A DNA stretch of 11,328 bases from an uncultured Flavobacteriales bacterium (GTDB lineage Bacteria > Bacteroidota > Bacteroidia > Flavobacteriales_E > Vicingaceae): contig CAJXRL010000067.1 in NCBI GenBank assembly GCA_913059105.1, forward strand, positions 1-11,328. Reading direction: 5' to 3'. Shown here one piece after another: positions 1 to 6,255 of this stretch (the stretch's first letter is position 1; each line of letters starts with the position of its first letter). The notes under the pieces were generated by a model. The model saw nothing but the letters and a program-made list of their open reading frames with translations. It ran no database searches and was not told the origin of the DNA. Both the position numbers and the translations under genes were made by a program.

Positions 1-46
1 TACACAGAGTAGATCGTCGGCAGCGTCAGATGTGTATAAGAGACAG
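1..46 (+). other. Illumina Nextera i5-side adapter (not biological)
   Basis: Bases 1-5 match the end of the P5 primer. Bases 6-13 read AGAGTAGA, which matches the Nextera i5 index usually called S504. Bases 14-27 are TCGTCGGCAGCGTC, and 28-46 are the 19-bp Tn5 mosaic end (AGATGTGTATAAGAGACAG). This is library adapter left untrimmed, so organism sequence starts at 47. Recognition is by memory of the published adapter sequence, and the match is continuous over the whole stretch. Confidence 0.99.
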
Positions 47-63
47 CTCTAGAATTAACCCGT

Positions 64-495
64 ATGAAAAAAATTATCAGCCTCACCTCCTTGCTGTTAC
101 TAAGTATATTTGGATTTACTCAAACTTGGGTAACCGATCTTGAAGAAGCGAAATCAATAGCAAGTAAGGAGAACAAAAAAATAATTTTAGTCTTTCAAGG
201 GTCTGATTGGTGCGCACCATGCATGAAATTGGAAAGAGAAATTTGGAGTACAGATGATTTTAAAAAGCATGCAACTCAAAACTATGTGATGTTGCTAGCA
301 GATTTTCCAAAGAAAAAAGCCAATAGACTACCAGAGGGACAACAGGAGAAGAATGATGCTTTGGCTGAAAAATACAATCAACAAGGGTTCTTTCCTCATG
401 TGGTCGTTTTAACATCTACTGGCAAAGTGGTAGGGAAATTAGGCTATGAAAAAATTACTCCTCTAGCATACATTAAAAAAATTGATGCTTTTTAA
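64..495 (+). CDS. Secreted thioredoxin-family protein (WCAPC)
   Basis: A 143-residue thioredoxin-fold protein, probably a periplasmic thiol-disulfide oxidoreductase. Residues 1-20 form a signal peptide (MKK, then a Leu/Ile-rich core ending GFTQ). The redox motif is W49-C50-A51-P52-C53 after the beta strand IILVFQGSD, and P111 in GFFPHVVVL sits where the family has its cis-proline. The length fits the single-domain thioredoxin_7/DUF255-like secreted proteins common in Bacteroidota. The ATG at 64 is chosen because the signal peptide starts there; the frame stays open back to the adapter but has no other ATG. The stop TAA overlaps the next gene's ATG by one base (TAATG), so it is cotranscribed with apbE. 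Plausible roles are reducing cysteines of the downstream DUF4266 lipoprotein, or acting as its redox partner; both are inference. The promoter lies outside the insert. Confidence 0.93.
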   Translation: MKKIISLTSLLLLSIFGFTQTWVTDLEEAKSIASKENKKIILVFQGSDWCAPCMKLEREIWSTDDFKKHATQNYVMLLADFPKKKANRLPEGQQEKNDALAEKYNQQGFFPHVVVLTSTGKVVGKLGYEKITPLAYIKKIDAF

Positions 496-1478
496 TGACT
501 TTACGACTCCTAATTTTTGTTTTTTTGACTCTTTCATTTCAGGCTGAAGCTGACGAAATTTTTAAAAAGAAAATGTTTTTAATGGGCTGCAACTTTGAAA
601 TTACAGTTGTTGCTAACTCTCAGGCGGAAGCTAATCAATTTACACTTCTTGCTGAAGCGGAAATCACAAGAATTGAGAACCTAATTTCCTCTTGGGATAG
701 CGAGTCCGAAACCTCCAGAATTAATTTAAATGCAGGACTTAAACCGGTAAAAGTTGCACCAGAGTTATTGCAATTAATTGAAAGAAGCATTGGTCTTTCT
801 AAGTTAACAGATGGCGCTTTTGATATTACTTATGCCTCTATGGACAAAGTCTGGATGTTTGACGGATCAATGCAAGAAAAGCCATCTGAAATTGCTATTC
901 AAAAATCTGTTGAATTGGTTGATTTTAAGAACATTGAAATTAATAAAGAAGCGTCAACAGTCTTTCTGAAAAAGAAAGGAATGAAAATAGGTTTTGGAGG
1001 AATTGGAAAGGGCTATGCTGCTGATAAAGCAAAACAACTCCTTCAATATAACGGAGTAAAAGGGGGTATTATCAATGCCTCTGGGGATATGAATACCTGG
1101 GGAAATAAACCCAATGGAAACCCTTGGGAAGTTGCTATTACTAATCCTTTAGATAAGACTAAAGCTTTTGGTTTGGTGCCCATTATTAACAGGGCAGTTG
1201 TTACATCTGGCAACTATGAAAAATACATTGTTTTTGATGGCGTTCTATATTCACACATCATTGATCCAAGAACAGGGTATCCCGCAACAGGTATTTTAAG
1301 CGTTACTGTTTTTGCTCCCAAAGCTGAACTTGCAGACGCTTTAGCTACTTCCGTTTTTGTAATGGGAATTAATGTCGGATTAAACAGAATAGAGCAAATT
1401 CCTGGTGTTGATTGTATAATTGTTGACGAAAAGGGCGAACTTTATCAAACCAAAAACATCAAAATCAAATCAAATTGA
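495..1478 (+). CDS. apbE: FAD:protein FMN transferase (ApbE family)
   Basis: This 327-residue protein matches ApbE, which cleaves FAD and attaches FMN covalently to Ser/Thr of exported redox proteins, with Mg2+. Residues 1-19 look like a signal peptide (LRLLIFVFLTLSFQAEA); no lipobox Cys is present, so the enzyme is probably soluble in the periplasm. Family signatures in order are GFGGIGKGYAAD (166-177), INASGDM (193-199), the VVTSGNYEKY block (235-244), HIIDPRTGYP (254-263) and ADALATSVFVMG (280-291). D281 and T285 match the metal-binding pair of characterised ApbE proteins. The length is normal and the gene looks intact. It starts in TAATG shared with the thioredoxin gene, and its TGA stop overlaps the TTG start of the next gene. 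No NqrC/RnfG or FMN_bind gene, the usual targets, is in the window, so the substrate may be a neighbour or encoded elsewhere. Confidence 0.95.
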   Translation: MTLRLLIFVFLTLSFQAEADEIFKKKMFLMGCNFEITVVANSQAEANQFTLLAEAEITRIENLISSWDSESETSRINLNAGLKPVKVAPELLQLIERSIGLSKLTDGAFDITYASMDKVWMFDGSMQEKPSEIAIQKSVELVDFKNIEINKEASTVFLKKKGMKIGFGGIGKGYAADKAKQLLQYNGVKGGIINASGDMNTWGNKPNGNPWEVAITNPLDKTKAFGLVPIINRAVVTSGNYEKYIVFDGVLYSHIIDPRTGYPATGILSVTVFAPKAELADALATSVFVMGINVGLNRIEQIPGVDCIIVDEKGELYQTKNIKIKSN

Positions 1479-1687
1479 AAAAGACTTTAATCCTGTTATT
1501 AGTGCTAGTCACTTGCTTGTCTTCTTGCACTGTGGTGAAGGAATATCAAAAGGTCAACCTCAATGACCCAGACATGGAATTGTCAAGTAGAAAAATAGAT
1601 CGTTTCGAAACGAATTTTCAAGCATACCGAGAAGCCGCTTCGGGAGCCAATGGTGGCAAAACTGGTGGTGGTTGCGGTTGTAATTAG
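1475..1687 (+). CDS. DUF4266-type small lipoprotein ending GGGCGCN
   Basis: A 70-residue protein with a lipoprotein signal: hydrophobic residues 5-15, then L15-S16-S17-C18 as lipobox, so the mature protein would be a lipid-anchored peptide of about 53 residues. The body has a short polar segment, a ...RFETNFQAYREAASGA stretch and a glycine-rich tail ending G64-G65-G66-C67-G68-C69-N70. That CGCN tail and the placement next to apbE and a DUF3570 gene fit the DUF4266 family, whose function I do not know to be established. The start is TTG at 1475, inside the apbE stop (TTGA, 4-nt overlap). No ATG is available in frame before the lipobox, so TTG is required to keep the signal peptide. Translational coupling to apbE is likely. 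The paired C-terminal cysteines could bind metal, form a disulfide with the upstream thioredoxin, or be modified; these are inferences. Confidence 0.85.
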   Translation: MKKTLILLLVLVTCLSSCTVVKEYQKVNLNDPDMELSSRKIDRFETNFQAYREAASGANGGKTGGGCGCN

Positions 1688-1694
1688 AAACAAA

Positions 1695-3044
1695 ATGAAA
1701 AATAAAACTCTAATTACTATTGCTTTCCTGCTGTTTGTTCAGTTTGCGTCTGCTCAAAATGACAGTACAATTGTGTACAAGAAACGAGTTTTAGAGTCAA
1801 GCGAAATTGACTTTATGTTTTCTTATTATTCTCAAGAAGGAAATAATGCTGCAGTAAGCGGAGGAATTGGCACTGAAGAATTAACCGATGCTGTTCCCAC
1901 TATTGTTATTTCAATTCCTATAAACGAAGATGATGTTTTAACCATTGACGCTGCTATTTCTGCGTATACATCGGCTTCTTCATCAAATGTGGATCCTTTC
2001 GATGGTGCTGATCCTGCAGACCCATTCCAAGCTACCTCAGGGGCTTCTGGTGCGGATACATGGATAAATGTAAATGGAAGTTACAGTCACAGTTCAGATG
2101 ATAGAAATAAAATATGGAGTGCGAAAGCCTCATTAGCTTCGGAGTATGATTACTTCTCTGTTGGTATTGGAGGAACGTACACTCGTTTGTTTAATAAAAA
2201 AAATACTGAAATTACAGCTAAGGCCAATCTATTTATAGATAGTTGGACTGCAATTTACCCTTCTGAATTACGCCCTTTTAAAAATGGGCAAAATGCACAA
2301 GGAGTTAGCAAACTATTTGATCGACCAATAGTAGGCGCTAATTACTCTCCTACTTTTAATGGTTTTACTAATAAAGGCAGGAATTCATATTCGACTGGAA
2401 TAAATTTGGTTCAAATCCTTTCTAAAAGAATGCAAGGAGCGTTATTGGTTGACTTCGTTTATCAAGAAGGTTTACTTTCAACTCCTTTTCAAAGGGTTTA
2501 CTTCTCGGATAGAGACAGTTCTAAAATTGGCAATTTTAGGCTAGCAGATGACATTGAAAGACTACCTGGTTCAAGACTTAAAACAGCAGTTGGAGGGCGA
2601 TTGAATTACTATATAAACGAATTCATTGTATTGAAAACCTACTACAGGTATTACAACGACGATTGGGGAATAACATCACACACAGCAAGTATTGATCTGC
2701 CAATAAAAGTTGGGAAAGGATTTACTTTCTATCCTGGCTTTCGTTATTATAGTCAAAGCGCTGCAAACTATTTTGCGCCTTACTCTAAACACCTTTCGAC
2801 AGATGAGTTTTATACCTCAGACTTTGATTTGTCGAAGTATAATGCAACTCAATATAGTTTGGGGATTAGTTATACTGACATTTTCGCTAAAAAGCACATT
2901 TGGAAATATGGATTAAAAAGTATCGATCTCAAGTATAGTTTATATGAAAGAGACTCCGGATTAAAGGCGTCTTTAATCTCATTTGGAATTAAATTCGTTC
3001 TCGATAAAAAGAATACAGAGTTAAGTGAAACCCTCTCCGAATAA
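1695..3044 (+). CDS. DUF3570 protein, probable outer-membrane beta-barrel
   Basis: A 449-residue exported protein. The ATG at 1695 is preferred because it opens a clean signal peptide (MKNKTLITIAFLLFVQFASAQ, cleavage after the last A or Q). An upstream in-frame ATG at 1650 would add 15 residues read from the DUF4266 tail in another frame. The mature N-terminus has the DUF3570-like block with ESSEIDFMFSYYSQEG, then alternating polar/hydrophobic strands and many aromatic residues, as expected of a beta-barrel. Repeated YxRYY-type strands occur in the C-terminal half, and a late strand ISFGIKFVL is followed by a charged tail. A low-complexity region around residues 92-121 is rich in Asp, Ser and Ala and contains T114-SGAS. 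It starts 7 nt after the DUF4266 stop and closes the operon. The family is of unknown function; co-occurrence with apbE and DUF4266 suggests a shared envelope role. The barrel assignment is by pattern only. Confidence 0.85.
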   Translation: MKNKTLITIAFLLFVQFASAQNDSTIVYKKRVLESSEIDFMFSYYSQEGNNAAVSGGIGTEELTDAVPTIVISIPINEDDVLTIDAAISAYTSASSSNVDPFDGADPADPFQATSGASGADTWINVNGSYSHSSDDRNKIWSAKASLASEYDYFSVGIGGTYTRLFNKKNTEITAKANLFIDSWTAIYPSELRPFKNGQNAQGVSKLFDRPIVGANYSPTFNGFTNKGRNSYSTGINLVQILSKRMQGALLVDFVYQEGLLSTPFQRVYFSDRDSSKIGNFRLADDIERLPGSRLKTAVGGRLNYYINEFIVLKTYYRYYNDDWGITSHTASIDLPIKVGKGFTFYPGFRYYSQSAANYFAPYSKHLSTDEFYTSDFDLSKYNATQYSLGISYTDIFAKKHIWKYGLKSIDLKYSLYERDSGLKASLISFGIKFVLDKKNTELSETLSE

Positions 3045-3112
3045 GAAATTGAATTGTTTTGGAGTAATGGTAATAAACCTATTCCTCTTTTGTTTGTTCT
3101 TAAAAGAAAACT

Positions 3113-3274
3113 ATGTTCGGACTTTTTAAGAAAAAATCAGAAAAAGATAAACTTCAATTACAATATATGAAGTTGCTAAAGGAGTCTTTTGACCTTTCCA
3201 AATCAAATAGAACAGCTAGCGATGCAAAACAAGCGGAAGCAGACGTAATATTGAAAAAGATAGAAGCATTATAA
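3113..3274 (+). CDS. Lacal_2735-family small protein
   Basis: A 53-residue reading frame (MFGLFKKKSEKDKLQ... ending LKKIEAL). It resembles the Lacal_2735 family: tiny, highly charged proteins found mainly in Flavobacteriia, with the MFGLFKKK start, a helical YxKLLKES-type core and an ILKKIEAL end. No signal peptide or cysteine is present, and the residues after position 10 look like one or two amphipathic helices. The function of the family is unknown to me. It sits 68 nt after the DUF3570 gene and only 9 nt before the GTG of the carotenoid desaturase, so it may be cotranscribed with the carotenoid genes. I see no clear promoter or hairpin in 3045-3112. The gene is a useful marker for flavobacterial origin. 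Confidence 0.85.
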   Translation: MFGLFKKKSEKDKLQLQYMKLLKESFDLSKSNRTASDAKQAEADVILKKIEAL

Positions 3275-3283
3275 AAGTAAATT

Positions 3284-4750
3284 GTGTCACACGTAATTGT
3301 TATTGGTTCAGGAATTGGGAGCTTAGCCTCAGCTTTACGTTTAAGGGCTAAAGGACACAAAGTAAAAGTTATTGAAGCCAATGAGAAAGTTGGAGGGAAG
3401 TTAGATGTTCATCGGAGTATGGGTTACCGGTGGGATACTGGCCCTTCGCTATTTACAATGCCACATTTTGTTGACGAACTATTTAAGCTCTTCAATGAAA
3501 ACCCGAGAGAGCATTTCAACTATCAAAAACAACCAATCGTTTGCAATTATTTTTGGGAAGATGGAACTCGGTTTTCTTCAAATGCACAAACTGAAAAGTT
3601 TTGTGAAGATGCAGCAAAAACCTTCAATGAGCCAAAACAAAAAATTGCCGATTACTTAGCTAAAAGCGCTTTAAAGTATGATTTAACGGCTTCCCTTTTC
3701 TTAGAAAAATCGTTGCATAAATTTAGCACTTATACCTCGATACAAGCGGCAAAGTCTGTTTTAAAAATGGGAAAATTGGACATTCCCTCCACCCTAAACG
3801 AAGTAAATGAAGCTAGCTTTTCGAACCCAAATTTAATTCAGCTTTTCAATCGTTTCGCCACTTACAATGGGTCCTCGCCGTACAAAACACCTGGAATTAT
3901 GTCGATGATTCCAACCTTGGAGATGCAATTCGGCACCTTTTATCCTCAAGGTGGAATGCGAAGCATTGTAGAAAGCTTACACGCTTTAGGTGAGCGCAAC
4001 GGAGTAGAATTTTTCTTTAACGAAAAAGCTACATCAATAGATTATTCGAAAGGTAAGATAACTGGCGTTACCACAGAAAAAGGCTTTTACAACGCAGAAA
4101 TTGTTGTTTCAGGTATTGATGCTTTTTATACCTACACTTCTCTTTTACCAAAGTTAAAAGCTCCTACAAAAACATTGGGCCAAGAGAAATCAAGTTCCGC
4201 CATTATTTTCTATTGGGGAGTTAAAAAATCGTTTCCGGAATTGGACTTACACAATATCTTTTTCAGTGAGAACTATCGCGAAGAATTTGATGCAATTTTC
4301 AACCAAAAAAAACGATCAAAAGACTCTACGATTTACCTAAATATTAGCTCAAAAGCTGACTCAAATGACGCTCCCCAAAAGTGTGAAAATTGGTTCGTGA
4401 TGATAAATGTCCCAACAAATGAAGGGCAAAATTGGAAGCAGCTTGTTGCAGAAGCGAAAACACAAATTATTGAAAAGCTGAGCAGAAGCCTGAACATAAA
4501 TTTGAATGAGCTAATTGAGTCAGAAGAGGTATTAGACCCTGTCAAAATAGAGTTGAAAACAAGTTCACACCAAGGGTCTCTTTATGGCAGTGCAAGTAAT
4601 TCAAAGTTCTCCGCATTTCTGCGGCATCCTAATTTTTCGAATCAAATTAAAGGCTTGTACTTTTGTGGAGGCTCTGTTCATCCCGGAGGAGGAATTCCGC
4701 TATGTTTAAAATCGGGTCAAATTGTTGCGGATTTAATTCCTGAAGCATGA
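3284..4750 (+). CDS. crtD: CrtI-superfamily carotenoid desaturase, probably CrtD-like
   Basis: A 488-residue FAD-dependent carotenoid desaturase/isomerase. The N-terminal dinucleotide-binding fold is seen in VIVIGSGIGSLASALRL (G8, G10, G12) and in E31-ANEKVGGK. DTGPSLFTMP (51-60) is typical of CrtI-type enzymes. The C-terminal FAD motif, GLYFCGGSVHPGGGIPLCL (457-475), favours CrtD-like enzymes over phytoene desaturase. The likely reaction is C-3',4' desaturation of a 1'-hydroxylated carotenoid, which fits the overlapping CruF-like hydratase. The start is GTG at 3284: a TAA stop lies six bases upstream in frame, and the next Met (residue 46) would delete the Rossmann motif. The stop overlaps the next ATG (ATGA, 4747-4750). 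Phytoene desaturase (CrtI) is the main alternative, since no crtI, crtB or crtY is visible to compare with. Confidence 0.85.
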   Translation: MSHVIVIGSGIGSLASALRLRAKGHKVKVIEANEKVGGKLDVHRSMGYRWDTGPSLFTMPHFVDELFKLFNENPREHFNYQKQPIVCNYFWEDGTRFSSNAQTEKFCEDAAKTFNEPKQKIADYLAKSALKYDLTASLFLEKSLHKFSTYTSIQAAKSVLKMGKLDIPSTLNEVNEASFSNPNLIQLFNRFATYNGSSPYKTPGIMSMIPTLEMQFGTFYPQGGMRSIVESLHALGERNGVEFFFNEKATSIDYSKGKITGVTTEKGFYNAEIVVSGIDAFYTYTSLLPKLKAPTKTLGQEKSSSAIIFYWGVKKSFPELDLHNIFFSENYREEFDAIFNQKKRSKDSTIYLNISSKADSNDAPQKCENWFVMINVPTNEGQNWKQLVAEAKTQIIEKLSRSLNINLNELIESEEVLDPVKIELKTSSHQGSLYGSASNSKFSAFLRHPNFSNQIKGLYFCGGSVHPGGGIPLCLKSGQIVADLIPEA

Positions 4751-5406
4751 TTGAAATACCAAAGTATGTACCTGACCAACTCTTGATTAAAAAAGAACAT
4801 TACGCAATTGGGTTATTGTGGCTCTTTCAAATCAGTGCCATTATCGGTATTGCATTCGGTTTTCAGGATTGGTTCATTAAAAAAACGCCAATAAATCTTC
4901 TACTCCAGGTAGTATTATTGTTTTGGGTTTTTCCAATAAAAAATCAAAAGCAGATTCTAGTCTTCTTATTGCTTTTTGTCATCGGAATGACTGCTGAAAT
5001 AATTGGCGTGGCTACTGGTTTTCCTTTTGGTGAATATTTGTACGGAAATAATTTAGGCCCAAAACTCATGGAAGTCCCCCTATTAATTGGCTGTAATTGG
5101 GCGGTTCTTGTTTTTTGTGGTGCTGCGATTGCCAATCGTCTATTTTCCAACATTTGGATGAAATCATTTTTTGGTGGTGCGTTAATGGTATTGTTAGACG
5201 TACCTATGGAGATACTTGCCTCATTTTTTGACTTCTGGGCTTTTACTGGGCCTCCTCCTATTCAAAATTATTTGAGTTGGTTTACTATTGGAGCTGGCAT
5301 GCATTTTGTTTTTCATTCTTTAAAATTAAAAGGCACCTTCTCTTTCTCCTTTAACCTATACCTCGCCCAATTTCTGTTTTTTGCCGTTTTGGCTTTTTTG
5401 CTATAA
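4747..5406 (+). CDS. cruF: CruF-like carotenoid biosynthesis membrane protein
   Basis: A 219-residue integral membrane protein with about seven hydrophobic segments (roughly 20-38, 49-63, 69-90, 110-129, 138-158, 175-190 and 202-218). It fits the DUF422/CruF family of carotenoid 1,2-hydratases, which add water to the psi end of carotenes to give a C-1' hydroxyl. Family-like blocks are GFPFGEYLYGNNLGPKL (91-107), with the Glu and Tyr-rich turn, PLLIGCNWAVL (111-121), and DVPMEILASFFDFWAF (151-166), whose acidic residues are candidates for catalysis. It overlaps the desaturase gene by 4 nt, so the two are translationally coupled and probably act on the same substrate in the inner membrane. In Bacteroidota this pair is expected in routes to saproxanthin-, myxol- or flexixanthin-type pigments; the exact product cannot be read from this window. 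Confidence 0.88.
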   Translation: MIEIPKYVPDQLLIKKEHYAIGLLWLFQISAIIGIAFGFQDWFIKKTPINLLLQVVLLFWVFPIKNQKQILVFLLLFVIGMTAEIIGVATGFPFGEYLYGNNLGPKLMEVPLLIGCNWAVLVFCGAAIANRLFSNIWMKSFFGGALMVLLDVPMEILASFFDFWAFTGPPPIQNYLSWFTIGAGMHFVFHSLKLKGTFSFSFNLYLAQFLFFAVLAFLL

Positions 5407-5415
5407 AATTTTACT

Positions 5416-5443
5416 AGCTTTAGTTCCCTTAAACTCTAAAGTT
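5416..5443 (+). promoter_or_regulatory. Hairpin just before the DUF1801 start codon
   Basis: AGCTTT (5416-5421) pairs with AAAGTT (5438-5443), with one G-U pair, and AGTT (5422-5425) pairs with AACT (5432-5435). The loop is CCCTTA, with a CT bulge on the right arm. The hairpin ends one base before the ATG at 5445 and lies 9 nt after the cruF stop. There is no following T tract, so it is a poor intrinsic terminator. It could instead modulate translation of the DUF1801 gene or be an RNA-processing site. A chance fold in AT-rich DNA is possible. Confidence 0.35.
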
Positions 5444-5444
5444 C

Positions 5445-5897
5445 ATGCCACCCAATATTACTCGAGAAAGTTATTTAGATGCTATCCCTAACGAGAGAAA
5501 GACCGCTTTTGCGTTATTGCTAAAAACAATAGAAGACAACTTACCTGAGGGTTTTGAAGCTTGTATTATGTACAAAATGCTCGGCTGGCAAGTCCCTTAT
5601 TCCATTTATCCTAACGGATACCATTGTAAGCCAAAAACTCCTCTTCCGTTTTTGAACTTAGCCAACCAAAAAGGCTTCATAGCGCTTTATCATATGGGTT
5701 TATACGCTAACAAAAATTTATATGATTGGTTTGTTAACGAGTACCCAAAACATGGGAAGTACAAATTAGACATGGGAAAAAGTTGCATTCGATTTAAACG
5801 CATGAATGACATTCCATTTGAATTGATAGCCGAGCTGATTCAAAAAATGGAGGTTCAAGATTGGATTGGCTTATACGAACGTAGCTTTCGAAGCTAA
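5445..5897 (+). CDS. DUF1801 domain protein
   Basis: A 150-residue cytoplasmic protein of the DUF1801 (YdhG-like) type. Visible family traits are the N-terminal helix with LDAIPNERKTAFALLLKTIEDNLPEGFE, the Y43-K-M-LGWQVPY segment, PFLNLANQKGFIALYHMGLY (68-87), and the terminal GKSCIRFKRMNDIPFELIAEL (111-131). There is no signal peptide or membrane segment. The family folds like a small ligand-binding domain, and its biochemical role is not established. The gene begins 38 nt after cruF, and its stop overlaps the ATG of the TfoX-like gene (TAATG). DUF1801 and TfoX-N domain genes often sit near one another as small, probably accessory metabolic or stress proteins, but that pairing says little about function. 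The gene looks intact. Confidence 0.85.
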   Translation: MPPNITRESYLDAIPNERKTAFALLLKTIEDNLPEGFEACIMYKMLGWQVPYSIYPNGYHCKPKTPLPFLNLANQKGFIALYHMGLYANKNLYDWFVNEYPKHGKYKLDMGKSCIRFKRMNDIPFELIAELIQKMEVQDWIGLYERSFRS

Positions 5898-6254
5898 TGG
5901 CCTATGATGAATATACCGCAGATAGAATTCGTGTTCTATTAAAAGAGAAAAGTGTCTTTTTCTCTGAGAAGAAAATGTTTGGAGGCTTATGCTTTATGGT
6001 TGATGAAAAAATGTGTTTTGGGATTTCTTACAGCAAAAAACTAAAATCAGACAATTTAAATGATCCGGATTGGTGAAGAGGCGAATCGACAAAATCAGCA
6101 CAAACCAGGAGTGGTTCCAATGGATTTTACGGGCAAACCCATGAAAGGATTCGCTTTCATTCTACCTGAAGGGTATGATTTAGAACAAGGCCTTGTATAT
6201 TGGATTGACCTTTGCTTAGCATTTAATCCTCAAGCAGAAAAAACCAAGAAATAA
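5897..6254 (+). pseudogene. TfoX N-terminal-domain protein, broken by a +1 frameshift
   Basis: The 5' part starts at ATG 5897 and encodes MAYDEYTADRIRVLL...KKMFGGLCFMVDEKMCFG, the start of a TfoX N-terminal domain. It then hits TGA at 6074-6076 after 59 residues. The second half of the same domain continues in the +1 frame from about 6060 (MIRIGEEANRQ...VVPMDFTGKPMKGFAFI...) to TAA at 6252-6254. Removing one A from AAA at 6058-6060 joins them as ...SDNLMIRIGEE..., giving 118 residues, normal for a stand-alone TfoX-N protein. Both halves look well conserved, so this is either a very young frameshift or a sequencing error. The ATG at 6060 is just the internal DNLM methionine and is not a separate gene start. 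If real, the product would lack the PMDFTGKPMKG half. The name TfoX refers to the domain; a role in competence is not implied in Bacteroidota. Confidence 0.88.
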
Positions 6255-6255
6255 A

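Noticed and set aside
28..46. Tn5 mosaic end as a native transposon end, with an inverted copy at 11281-11299
   Set aside because: It is joined to index and primer sequence on both sides, so it is library adapter and the inverted pair is not a mobile element.
1650..1694. Longer start for the DUF3570 protein at ATG 1650
   Set aside because: The 15 extra residues are the DUF4266 tail read in another frame, and they displace a clean signal peptide that begins at 1695.
3045..3112. Terminator or promoter between the DUF3570 and Lacal_2735-like genes
   Set aside because: There is only a very short TTCTT/AAGAA self-match with a 2-nt loop, and no convincing TAnnTTTG element at proper spacing.
3154..3381. 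75-codon minus-strand frame
   Set aside because: It is antisense to the Lacal_2735-like gene and the conserved FAD-binding start of crtD.
6054..6060. TTTAAAT slippery heptamer as a programmed -1 frameshift in the TfoX gene
   Set aside because: The phase is right for a -1 slip, but that frame meets TGA at once. Restoring the domain needs a +1 shift, so recoding does not explain the break.
6060..6254. Separate 64-codon gene starting at ATG 6060
   Set aside because: It is the C-terminal half of a TfoX-N domain, and its Met is the internal DNLM residue.
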